This document shows, one piece after another, positions 7,068-17,000 of a DNA stretch of 24,406 nucleotides. The DNA comes from CAJQHT01 sp038123275. Its GTDB lineage: Bacteria > Pseudomonadota > Alphaproteobacteria > Rickettsiales > UBA1997. The stretch is taken from NCBI GenBank assembly GCA_038123275.1, contig JAYORG010000021.1:1-24406 (forward strand), written 5' to 3'. Positions within the stretch are counted from its first letter, which is position 1; each line of letters starts with the position of its first letter. The position numbers and the translations under genes are program-made. The notes under the pieces are model-generated. The model saw only the letters and a program-made list of their open reading frames with translations, had not been told where the DNA came from and did no database searches.

Positions 7068-8315
7068 CTATTTATAATCTTTAGTAAGAAGCTTTAGCTT
7101 ATAATAAGCATTATAAAGATTGGCTTTTGCCTCATGGAATTTTATTTCCGCTTCATTTCTTTCAATTCTTATTTTAAGTAATGATATTAGGCTTAATGCT
7201 CTAATATTATAGCTCTTTTGGTTTCTTGATAGTTTTTGCCTAGCTAGAGAAAATATATTTAAAATTTGATCATAGCTTTTTTTAGAATAGTCATATTCTT
7301 TAAAAGCCTGATTGATTTTCTTTTCAACTTCTAGAGAAGTTAGTTGAAATTCCTCTTTTTTAATTTGTAGATCATATTTTGCTTTTTTGATACCAAAATA
7401 CTCATTTCCTTTTTGAAATAATGGCACAGTAACATCTAACATAATTGACTTACTTTCTAAATCACCACCATCAAGGTAAACTAGATTTTCTTGCTTGCTG
7501 TAATTTGCCGATATATTTACTTTGGGAGAAAGATTTCCAATTTCTTTTTTGTATGATTCTTTTAAAGCAGTAACTTCATGGTGTTTTTGCATTAAGGCAG
7601 GATTTAGGGATTTTTCTTTAAGTAACTCTTCTAGATTTAGCTCTACCATTTCTGTTTTTACGTCATCTAGATTTTCTGGTTTTGTTCCTATTAGATTTTC
7701 ATATTCAAATCTTGCTTGTTGTAATTTGTTTTCTACTTCTTCTAAGTCCCTTTTAGCGTTGTAATAACCAATTTTATTGTCGATAATTTCATTTTCACTT
7801 GTGAGTGATCCTTTTGACCTAGTTTTGCTTAAAATTCTGCGATAATATTCAACATTATCTTTGGTAAGCTTTAGGGTTTTTTCTAATCTTAAAGTTTCAA
7901 GATAATTGGTAACTATTCTTAATATTAATTCTCTTTTAAAATCTTCTAATTTGAATTTTTGAGCTAAATATTCTGCCTTACCTTGTTTTAACGTTGAAAC
8001 ACCTCTCATACCATTAAATACTGGCTGAGTTACAGAAAGAGTATTGGTTTTCTCAGTTAAGAAATCATCAGTACCAGCACCATCACTTCTGATATTTTGT
8101 TTTTTACCAGTTTGATAAGATAAAGAAACTTCTGGTAGAAATTCAGACATTCCTGTCTTTTTGTTGTTCTGAGCAGATTTTAGATAGTATTTTTCTATTT
8201 TATATTCTTTGGAATTTTCTAAGCCTAGATCTATAGCTTCATCTAAAGTTATTGCTAGAGCATTGCTAGAAAAAAATAAAAGAATTATTGAAGTTATTTT
8301 TAGATATTTGCTCAT
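7068..8315 (-). CDS. T1SS outer-membrane channel, TolC family
   Basis: The 415-residue product has a signal peptide (MSKYLKITSIILLFFSSNALA, cleavage near residue 21). It then opens with ITLDEAIDLGLENS, the standard beginning of outer-membrane efflux proteins. Two homologous halves can be seen, each with long coiled helices. A hydrophobic beta segment (VNISANYSKQENLVYL) marks the second half. Length is usual for a minimal TolC/PrtF. It should form the trimeric channel engaged by the adaptor encoded two genes downstream. It starts five bases after the preceding stop and ends ten bases before the ABC gene, so it is in the operon. Confidence 0.93.
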   Translation of the reverse strand: MSKYLKITSIILLFFSSNALAITLDEAIDLGLENSKEYKIEKYYLKSAQNNKKTGMSEFLPEVSLSYQTGKKQNIRSDGAGTDDFLTEKTNTLSVTQPVFNGMRGVSTLKQGKAEYLAQKFKLEDFKRELILRIVTNYLETLRLEKTLKLTKDNVEYYRRILSKTRSKGSLTSENEIIDNKIGYYNAKRDLEEVENKLQQARFEYENLIGTKPENLDDVKTEMVELNLEELLKEKSLNPALMQKHHEVTALKESYKKEIGNLSPKVNISANYSKQENLVYLDGGDLESKSIMLDVTVPLFQKGNEYFGIKKAKYDLQIKKEEFQLTSLEVEKKINQAFKEYDYSKKSYDQILNIFSLARQKLSRNQKSYNIRALSLISLLKIRIERNEAEIKFHEAKANLYNAYYKLKLLTKDYK

Positions 8316-8320
8316 AATCC

Positions 8321-8866
8321 TTATAATTTAATTGATAAGGATAAAGCAACAGAACTATTTCTTGACCCAAATGATGAACCTGTTTTATCGGTGAATTCTA
8401 TCTCATAGAATTTAGTGTTTATCTTTGTTGCTAGATATTTATTAAAATTATAGCCAATACCAAAACCATAGTAAAAAGTTCCTCTATGGTAATCTTCTAT
8501 TTGGTTGTTAATTTCATACTCAAATTTAGCTCTCAAACCTCCAAGAGAAGCAAAAATGTCAAAATCTTTATATCCATAACCAAAGTTAAAGCCAAGGCCA
8601 TATTGTTCTTCTATCTTGTCTTTATTATCAAAAAAACTTTCATAAAATATTTCTGGCATGATGAAGATGTTATCATCGCTTTCATCAAAAGAAATTAATC
8701 CATCTATTAATTCTATTCTTTTTACAATTGATAGGCCGTAGCCAGTTGAGTTAATGTCATTATCTGTGTTAGAAGTTGAGTTATTGTTATTATTTACAGC
8801 TCCGTAAGATTTAGAGGTCAATAAGGTAATTATCAGTAATGTATGGAGGATTATTATTTTGATCAC
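8321..8866 (-). CDS. Small outer-membrane beta-barrel-like protein
   Basis: The 181-residue product starts with GTG and has a signal peptide (MIKIIILHTLLIITLLTSKSYG). An Asn/Ser-rich linker follows. The rest shows alternating amphipathic strands rich in Gly, Phe and Tyr (YGLGFNFGYGYKDFDIFASLG, YYGFGIGYNFN) and ends in a hydrophobic C-terminal strand (SVALSLSIKL). This fits an eight-strand OmpW/Opa-like barrel, but no specific family is recognised. The GTG overlaps the stop of the acyltransferase gene (GTGA at 8863-8866) and has GGAG about 11 bases upstream, supporting the non-ATG start. Possible roles are surface anchoring or adhesion alongside the exporter; the sequence does not decide. Confidence 0.7.
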   Translation of the reverse strand: MIKIIILHTLLIITLLTSKSYGAVNNNNNSTSNTDNDINSTGYGLSIVKRIELIDGLISFDESDDNIFIMPEIFYESFFDNKDKIEEQYGLGFNFGYGYKDFDIFASLGGLRAKFEYEINNQIEDYHRGTFYYGFGIGYNFNKYLATKINTKFYEIEFTDKTGSSFGSRNSSVALSLSIKL

Positions 8867-9396
8867 TTTTTATCTTTCTCCTTAGAATCTTTCTTTTTGT
8901 TTTTTTGGTAATTTATTCCATACCAATCATATATTCCTTTGATTTCACCATCCTCTGTTATTCTGACCGATTTACCATGGGCATCTGGAAATACGTTATT
9001 TCTTAAATCCTTGCTTACCATTTTCATGTGACCAAAGGGAGCTAAGAAATCTATTGACCATAACCTATCTCCAGATTTCCAATCTTCTGGTTGAAGTAGG
9101 TATTTTTTAGTTAGGTATTTCTCTTCTATCTCTTTTGAGAAAAATGCCCAAGTAACAAGGGCTATCGGATCACCATCTTTATTTTTATAGATTCTAAATT
9201 GATTTAGGTGAATAGGGGGTAGAAATACTGCTCCTATATCATTTATAAGATATTTACGGTGAAGTTTTGAAGCAAGCAAGAGAGATGATATTTCTCCTAA
9301 TAGCTCGTAGCGTTTATTCCTTGGAAGTTTTAATAATATGCCATTATCAAGACGATAAAATGGTTTGTCATTTTTATTAGTATTTTTTGAATCCAT
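8863..9396 (-). CDS. HlyC-type RTX toxin-activating lysine acyltransferase
   Basis: The 177-residue product matches the HlyC family over its length. LLGEISSLLLASKLHRKYL aligns with the HlyC segment carrying the catalytic histidine (here H46). PIALVTWAFFS aligns with the central strand, and WKSGDRLWSIDFLAPFGH contains the conserved aspartate (D116). These enzymes use acyl carrier protein-bound fatty acid to acylate lysines of an RTX protoxin in the cytoplasm before export. The Lys-rich C-terminal tail (KKKDSKEKDKK) is extra. The likely substrate is one of the two RTX proteins encoded upstream, most plausibly the one with the hydrophobic region (20791-24406). In many toxin operons the acyltransferase gene comes first; here it follows both RTX genes. 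Assignment is strong, substrate inferred. Confidence 0.9.
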   Translation of the reverse strand: MDSKNTNKNDKPFYRLDNGILLKLPRNKRYELLGEISSLLLASKLHRKYLINDIGAVFLPPIHLNQFRIYKNKDGDPIALVTWAFFSKEIEEKYLTKKYLLQPEDWKSGDRLWSIDFLAPFGHMKMVSKDLRNNVFPDAHGKSVRITEDGEIKGIYDWYGINYQKNKKKDSKEKDKK

Positions 9397-9413
9397 TACT
9401 CATCTTATAGGTA

Positions 9414-10121
9414 CTATAAAGCGCTAAATGAAACAGTAGGTGCAACTATATAAGAAACCCAATTTGATGCCGTTCCAGATATAGAGTCAGACATACCTAA
9501 TGTACCAGATATATCAAAATCTAAAGCATATTGTCTATATTTTGAATTTTCATCCCAAGTTAAAGCTGATGTTAAGGCAATTGTGTAATCAACCTTATTT
9601 GAATCATTAGAATTTAACTGTATCAATGAAGAATTATCTATGGACACGTCTGAAACAAATGTAGTGATTTCGCTTTTACTAGCAGAGCTTGTCGTAGTGC
9701 CTACGTAAATTTTAGTTTGAGTTTCAGTTAGGGCAAGAGCAGTGGCAACGGCAGAGGTATAGTCTGTGCCAGAATTATTGGTATAATAGGTTGTTCCACC
9801 AGATTCTAACTGTCCCGACATTGTAAAATTTCTTGCTACTGTAAAACGAATATGAGTATAAGTTCCATTGTCAATATTATCAATGCTATCAACAAAAGAT
9901 CCAACAGTTTCACCAACACCGGCAGAAGCTATATCAAAAGCCTTACCAGAGCTATTACTTCCTATTATTTTAGGATCAGAGCATCCACTGTCAGAACAAA
10001 GAGCCATTTCATAAACTGTTACCCTATAAACATCTGGAGATCCACTAAGTGTAATTGCAGAGAAGGCAGAATTAAAACAACCAAAAACCAACAATATGGT
10101 AATGAAAATTTTTCTTAACAT
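9414..10121 (-). CDS. Secreted protein of unknown function
   Basis: The 235-residue product has a clear signal peptide (MLRKIFITILLVFGCFNSAFSA). The mature part is Ser/Thr/Asn-rich and probably all-beta. It begins ITLSGSPDVYRVTVYEMALC with a close cysteine pair (C at about 42 and 47, CSDSGC), then DNGTYTHIRFTVARNFTMSG. I do not recognise a family. The V-Y-x-x-x-L-C and GTYTH-x-R patterns suggest a conserved extracellular domain. It lies between the passengerless barrel and the acyltransferase with short gaps, so it is in the RTX/T1SS operon. A Sec-exported partner, chaperone or surface subunit is possible, without direct support. Confidence 0.65.
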   Translation of the reverse strand: MLRKIFITILLVFGCFNSAFSAITLSGSPDVYRVTVYEMALCSDSGCSDPKIIGSNSSGKAFDIASAGVGETVGSFVDSIDNIDNGTYTHIRFTVARNFTMSGQLESGGTTYYTNNSGTDYTSAVATALALTETQTKIYVGTTTSSASKSEITTFVSDVSIDNSSLIQLNSNDSNKVDYTIALTSALTWDENSKYRQYALDFDISGTLGMSDSISGTASNWVSYIVAPTVSFSAL

Positions 10122-10145
10122 GATATAAATTTATTAAATTAATTA

Positions 10146-11075
10146 TTAGTTAGTTCTTCGGATCACTATTGAACCATTATATTCTCTTTCAATAAAGATT
10201 TTATCCTGTCTTCTGACACGATCCAAAGTATGATCGCTCATGTCACGAAGTCTAAAGGCTTTATTGTCAACAAAATTAGTTTTTGCCGATCTGTCATCAG
10301 GGCCAAACTCGGCTATTTTAAATCTTGTTTGAACAAAATAAGATTGATCAGTATTATTACTGTCATCAACTCCTGCTTCGATAGTAATATTTGGAGTTAT
10401 TTTTGCTTCCATAGTAGCTGTTGTGCCTCTGGTATTTGAGGCGCTGACTGTTGCTTTGCTATCCCATTCATATCTTCTAGCAGATACTGTAAGCCATGGT
10501 AAATATGGAACTATTGATCTTAACTCAACATCATAACCATCTAATGCTCTTTCTGTTGCTTCATTAATAAGTTTTTCATCACTTATGGCATCGTAATAGT
10601 TAGCAAAAAAGTCAAAATTTGCCCATTTTGCTTCAATTCCATAACCAATTCTTTGATGTCCTGAAGTCCATTGCTTGTCAAAAAAGCTATTAGCCCCAAG
10701 TAAAACCTTATTATCCAGCAATAAACTTCTGTAACCTAATCCTAAATTGGCGCTTGTTCTTTTATCTCCAAATACTGTTTCACGATTTAGCCTTGCTTGT
10801 GTGAATATTGTATGTTGTTTTTGATTGGTTTGAAGCAATGGTTGTACTGTCCATATTGAATATTCTGGCTTATTATCATCAGCTAATTGCCATTCAAATT
10901 CAATTCTTTTTGCCCAATCGGGAGTGTCTTCAGTTAGCTTGGGAAAAAGAACTTGGTCAATCATTGATTTACCAAAACTCATCATTTGGTCATTATTATT
11001 ATTTTGTGCATAAATATTGGTTGTAAATATGCATAATGTAGAAAATAAGAAAAATTTAGATAATTTTTTAAACAT
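10146..11075 (-). CDS. Inverse-autotransporter (intimin/invasin-type) beta-barrel, no passenger
   Basis: From the ATG at 11075 the product is 309 residues; a TTG at 11084 would add three. ATG is chosen because it gives a clean signal peptide (MFKKLSKFFLFSTLCIFTTNIYA), although neither start has a Shine-Dalgarno sequence. The body carries hallmark intimin-barrel sequence: NLGLGYRSLLLDNKVLLG, NSFFDKQWTSGHQRIGYG, AKWANFDFFANYYDA, ALDGYDVEL and LPWLTVSARRYEWD. After the barrel comes the usual linker (LDRVRRQDKIFIEREY) and then the stop. The surface-exposed Ig-like passenger that normally follows is absent. It starts 22 bases after the giant RTX stop codon. Role without a passenger is unknown; anchoring or insertion of a partner is possible. 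Confidence 0.85.
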   Translation of the reverse strand: MFKKLSKFFLFSTLCIFTTNIYAQNNNNDQMMSFGKSMIDQVLFPKLTEDTPDWAKRIEFEWQLADDNKPEYSIWTVQPLLQTNQKQHTIFTQARLNRETVFGDKRTSANLGLGYRSLLLDNKVLLGANSFFDKQWTSGHQRIGYGIEAKWANFDFFANYYDAISDEKLINEATERALDGYDVELRSIVPYLPWLTVSARRYEWDSKATVSASNTRGTTATMEAKITPNITIEAGVDDSNNTDQSYFVQTRFKIAEFGPDDRSAKTNFVDNKAFRLRDMSDHTLDRVRRQDKIFIEREYNGSIVIRRTN

Positions 11076-11097
11076 TTTATTCAAATTAATTAATAAA

Positions 11098-14000
11098 TTA
11101 AGTTATAGAGAAATCATCCTCACTCAAGTTAAACACTCCATTTAGTGTAATAGCAAAATCTGATTCCTCAACTTCTATAGTTGTATTACTACCATCATTA
11201 CTAATAGTTAAATCACTAAATGATATATTAGAATTGGAAATTTTAATTAAATCAACTCCTGATTCAAAATCTTTAATAATATCTGCTTTAGCTGTAGTAG
11301 ATTGATCAAGTCCAGTAAACTCAAAGATGTCTTTACCATTACCACCCTCAAGAATATCTTGGCCCAAACCACCAATTAAAGTATCGTCACCATCATATCC
11401 TTTTAAGGTATCATCACCTTCGCCACCAGATATAACATCATCACCTCTACCACCAATAATACTATCATTTCCACCTTCACCATTTATAGTATCATTTCCA
11501 TCATTACTCCAAAGTACATCGTCACCTTCAGAACCATTAATAGTTACAGAACCATAGGTGAATATATCAGAAGATAAATCAATTACATCACTACCACCAA
11601 GTGCATTAATAACCTCAATTCCAAACAATCTACTTCCAGAAATAGTTGGATTGTCAGAAATTAAATCGTGCAAGAAAATACTATCATCACCTTCAGTTAA
11701 ATAAAGAGTATCAGCGTCTCCTTTACCACCATCAAATGCGTCATAGCTTCTGATTTTTCCTGATATATCTACGGTATCTCCAGTGTAAGAGTTGTAGGCA
11801 ACATAACCTTCACCCCAAACATCATCAATATTATAAACAATATCATCATCCCCATCTCCTGAGAAGATTAAATCTGTTGTACCAATATTTGCTGATACTA
11901 GATCAGATTCGCTACTTGCTTCAATAATATTAATTCTTTCGTCATTTCTAACTTGAAGCGATTCTTTAACAACCAATGTAAATTCTTGTGTTGTTTCATA
12001 TTCTCCATCACTAGCACTTAAAACTAGGTTTATAGCTCCAATATTATCATCTGTAGCATTAGTTATGATTGTTTTATTGATAGAATCATAAACTAACCAG
12101 TCAGGTAATTCACCGCCATCAATTGCTTTGAGAGATATCGTTAATTCATCACCATCAACATCTTTAAAGATATTATCAGAGATTTGGATGGTATTTTCTT
12201 CCCCAGCTCTAATCATCTGATCTTTAAAGTCTTGTCCTATGATTGGTGCATCATTTACGCTACCTATATTAATATCAACATTTGCTATATTAGAAAATAC
12301 ACCTTCGGAATCTTTAACTGCATAAATAAAGCTATCTTCACCAAAGTAATTCGCATCTGGAGTATAGATTACTTCATTATTTTCATTTAAGAACACAATT
12401 CCATGAAGTGCACCACCAAGTAAGATATTCTCTCTTTTTAAAGCTTCGTCTTCTATATCATAATCATTAGATAGAAGATCAATTGTTATTTGATTATCTT
12501 CTAAAATATTAACTTGATCACCAGTTGCGATTGGAGCATCATTTACGCTATCAATATTAATGGTTAATTCATTTACTATATCTACAGTTCCGTCACTTAC
12601 TGTATAGATGATATTTTCTTGTCCAAAGTAATTTTCATCTGGAGTATAAATAATTGAACCATCTTCTAGAGCCAAACTACCATTTAATGCGTTTGTAGCA
12701 CTAACTAAGCTTAATTCATCACCATCAATATCTTCTACATTATCCAAAATATTAACTGTAGCGACATTATCTTCTCTGATATTAATTACACCATCAATAG
12801 TAACTTCTGGAGCATCGTTAACATTATTGATAGTAAGATTTAAAGTTTTAGCAACTAAGCCACCATTCCCATCAGATATTAAATAGTCAAAATTATCAGA
12901 ACCAAAATAGTTAGCATCTGGGGTATAGGTGATTTTACCATTTTCTATTACCGCATCACCATTACTTGGGTTAGTAATTGATGCAATAGTTAAAATATCA
13001 CCATCAACATCACTAGCAAAGCTTAATACATCTATATTAATGGAACTATCTTCATTTAGTGAGCTTTCTGTTAATATTGCTACAGGTAGGTCATTAACTG
13101 ATTCTACTAAAATATTTAAGGTTTTAACTACTTCATTTTCACCATCACTTACAACATATTCTAAAGAAGAACTACCATGATAATTTTGATCTGGAATATA
13201 GATAACCTCATTATTTACTATTGTAGCATAACCATTTGTGACATTTCTAACCTCTGTGACTGTTAGGGTGTCATTTTCAATATCTGAAGAACCTTTTAAT
13301 ACATTTATGGTTAGTATTTCATCTTCTTTTAGATCACCATTTGAAACTTCTACAATAGGAGCATCATTAACTGAATTTACGCTTATGTCTAATTTTTTAG
13401 TAACAATACCACCATTACCATCTGATATTGTGTAAATTAAAGAATCTTCACCATTGTAATTAGCTTTTGGTACATAAACTATTTTATTTTCTATAATTTC
13501 GGCTGCACCATTTGCTGGGTTGCTAATTGATTCAATGGTTAGATTATCACCATCTGAGTCAATTACATCCCTTATTATATCTATTATTACTGCGCCATCT
13601 TCTTGCACCTCAGTTTCAGAAGTAACTACTATTGGAACATCATTTTCAGCAGATATTTCTAGATTAATTGTTTTGGTAAGTTCATTAGTTCCATCACTAA
13701 TCACATAATCAAAAGAATCATTTCCATTATAATTACTATTTGGAGTATAGATTATTTGGCTACCATCTATTGTGACAGTTCCATTTGCTGGATCAGTAGT
13801 AGAGGTAACTATTAGCTCATCTCCATCTGCATCAAACGCATGATCTGCAATATCGATTGTAATAGATTGATCTTCTGCTGATTTAATACTTAACTCATCA
13901 ACAACGACTGGAGTATCTTCAATATTATTTATAATAACATTTAAAGTCTTAGTCGTTGCAAGTCCTTCACTATCAGTAACTGAATATTCAAAAGAATCCG

Positions 14001-17000
14001 TACCAAAATAATCAGGATTTGGCGTGTAGATTATTTTATTATCAGAAGTCAATTCAGCTGTACCATGTTTAGCAATGCCAATTTCTAGATTAGAAAGCTG
14101 TCCATCTTCAACATCAGTAGCATTAGCTAAAACATCAATAGTTATGCTAGAATCTTCATTAAGCTCAGTTTCAACTAAATTTACTACTGGAGCATCATTA
14201 ACTGAATTAATAGCTATTGTAAGATTATATTCGCTTATATTACCATCAGCGTCTTTTAATTCATAAGATAAATTACTTAAACCAAAGAAGTCTTGATCTG
14301 GAGTAAATATTAGATTTTCTCCTGCTTCATCTTTTGCAAAAGTACCATCTGCAATATTTACGTTTTCTAGCAAAATATCATTACTTACAGGAATTTTAAT
14401 TTGATCATCTTCATTAATCATAAAGAATGAACCAAACTGCACAGCATTAAAGTTAATCTGACCTTGATTATTTAATATTTGAGCATTCTGAGGAGAGTTA
14501 CCATTATCATCAGATAATAATAGCTCACTTCCATCTGCAAATTCTAATTTTTCTATTTTAGACTTATTACCTGCAAATTGATTAACTATGGTTAATGTTT
14601 CTTCATTTTCAGCAAACCCAATAACTAAATTTACTCCATCTTGCTTTATGGTAATAGAATCTTTATTGATGCCATTTCCAAACTTGATTATATCATAGCC
14701 AGCATCCTCATTTTCTAATATTAGATCGCTACCATCATTGCTTGAGGAGTAATTATAATAATAAACATCATCTCCTGATCCACCATGTAGGAAATCATTG
14801 CCTTGGCCACCATTTAGAATATCTGTGCCATCACCACCTAAAAGAATATCATTACCTTGTCCTGCATTTAGATAGTCATTATTGTCACCACCATCTAGAT
14901 AATCTTGGCCTTCACCTCCATGTAGAGTGTCGTCATCAGCACCACCTTCAAGCAAATCATCTCCTTCATTACCATAGATAATATCGCCACCTTGACCACC
15001 TATAACATGATCATTTCCTGACTCGCCATCAATTAAATCAGCATTAGTGCCACCATAAATAATATCAGATCCAGCTCCACCATTAATAATATCTTCTCCT
15101 GAGTTACCATAGATGATGTCATTTCCTTCACCGCCTTGTATTTGATCTACGCCAGCACCACCATCAATAACATTGTTACCATCAACTGCTATTATTTTAT
15201 CATGACCTCCATCTCCTGCCAAAAAGTCATCTTTACCATCATACCCACCTGTTACAAAGTCATTTCCATCACCACCATAAGCTTTATCTTCGCCATAACC
15301 AGTATCTAGATGATCGTCTCCGCTTCCTCCATATAGCTGGTCATTATCAATTCCGCCATAAAGGACATCATTTCCATCTCCTCCATTAAGATAATCATCT
15401 CCATCTTGTCCAAATAATGTGTCATCTCCAGTTGATCTCATACTGATCCAATTATCACCATTCCATTGCACATTAGAAATATCAGAGAATCCATCTCCAT
15501 CAAAATCACCAACTAATTGCTCTGAATGGTTATAGCTAGCATAAAAACCCATTCCTTCAACTCCTTCAACATGATGTTGAGTCCTAAAGCTACCATCTCC
15601 ATTTGAAAGTGAAATCCAATTATCACCATTCCATTGAACGTTTAAAATATCATCATTTCCATCTGCATTGAAATCACCAATTAACTGTTCTGAATGATGT
15701 TCATTGCCGTAAAATCCTACACCTTCAAAACCTGCTACATTGTGGTTAGTTGAGAATGCTCCATCTCCATTAGATAAAGATAGCCAATTGTCACCATTCC
15801 ACTGAACATTTAAGATATCGTCATTACCGTCACCATTAAAATCTCCGATTAACTGTTCTGAATGATATTCGCTTCCATAGAATCCAACTCCTTCAAAACC
15901 TGCTACATTATGATTCGTTGAAAATGTGCCATTTCCATTAGAAAGGGAAACCCAATTATCTCCGTTCCATTGTACATTTAATATATCATCATTGCCATCT
16001 GCGTTGAAGTCACCTATCAATTGTTTTGAGTGGTTTAAGCTACCATAAAAGCCAGCTCCTTCAAATCCTGCAACATTGTGATTGGTTGAGAATGTGCCGT
16101 CTCCATTAGAAAGAGAAACCCAATTGTCTCCATTCCATTGTACATTTAGAATATCATCATTCCCATCCCCGTTGAAGTCACCAATTAATTGTTCTGAATT
16201 ATGTTCATTGCCATAAAATCCTGCACCTTCAAAACCTGACACATTGTGGTTTGTTGAAAATGTACCATCTCCGTTAGAAAGAGATACCCAATTATCCCCA
16301 TTCCATTGAACATTTAGAATATCATCATTGCCATCACCATTAAAATCACCAATTAATTGTTCAGAGTGGTTGAAGCTACCATAAAAACCAGCTCCTTCAA
16401 GTCCTGATGGATTATGATTTGTTGAGAATGTTCCGTTACCATTAGAAAGAGACACCCAGTTATTGCCATTCCATTGAATATTTATGATATCATCTTTGCC
16501 ATCTCCGTTAAAGTCTCCTATTAATTGCTCTGAATTATGTTCATTACCATAGAATCCTGTTCCTTCAAATCCTGATGTATTGTGATTAGCATTAAAAGAA
16601 AGTTCTATGTCTCCACTTAAACTATCATTTCCAACACCACCAAATAATACATCATTTCCAGATCCGCCTTGTAAATTATCAAAGCCTTCACCGCCATATA
16701 ATGTATCATTATGTCTTCCGCCGTCTAGATAATCATTATTATCTCCTCCATCTAGATAGTCACTTCCATTTCCACCATATAAGCCATCACTACCAACTGC
16801 ACCATAGAGGTAGTCATTGCCATCTGCACCATGAAGCTGATCATTTCCAGTTCCGCCATCTAATTTATCATCATGAGCGCCACCATTTAGATAATCGTTT
16901 CCAGTTCCACCTGATAACATGTCATTATTATTGCCTCCATAAAGGCTGTCATTACCAGTTCCGCCCAATAAATAATCATGACCATTTTGACCATGAACTG

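Noticed and set aside
9852..10118. A + strand gene opposite the secreted unknown protein
   Set aside because: The - strand frame has a good signal peptide, sits in the operon and has consistent composition. The + strand translation shows no features.
15421..16596. A CRISPR array or non-coding satellite, because of regular DNA repeats
   Set aside because: The 168-base period is a multiple of three, the frame is fully open, and each unit encodes the same FG-GAP motif. There are no spacers.
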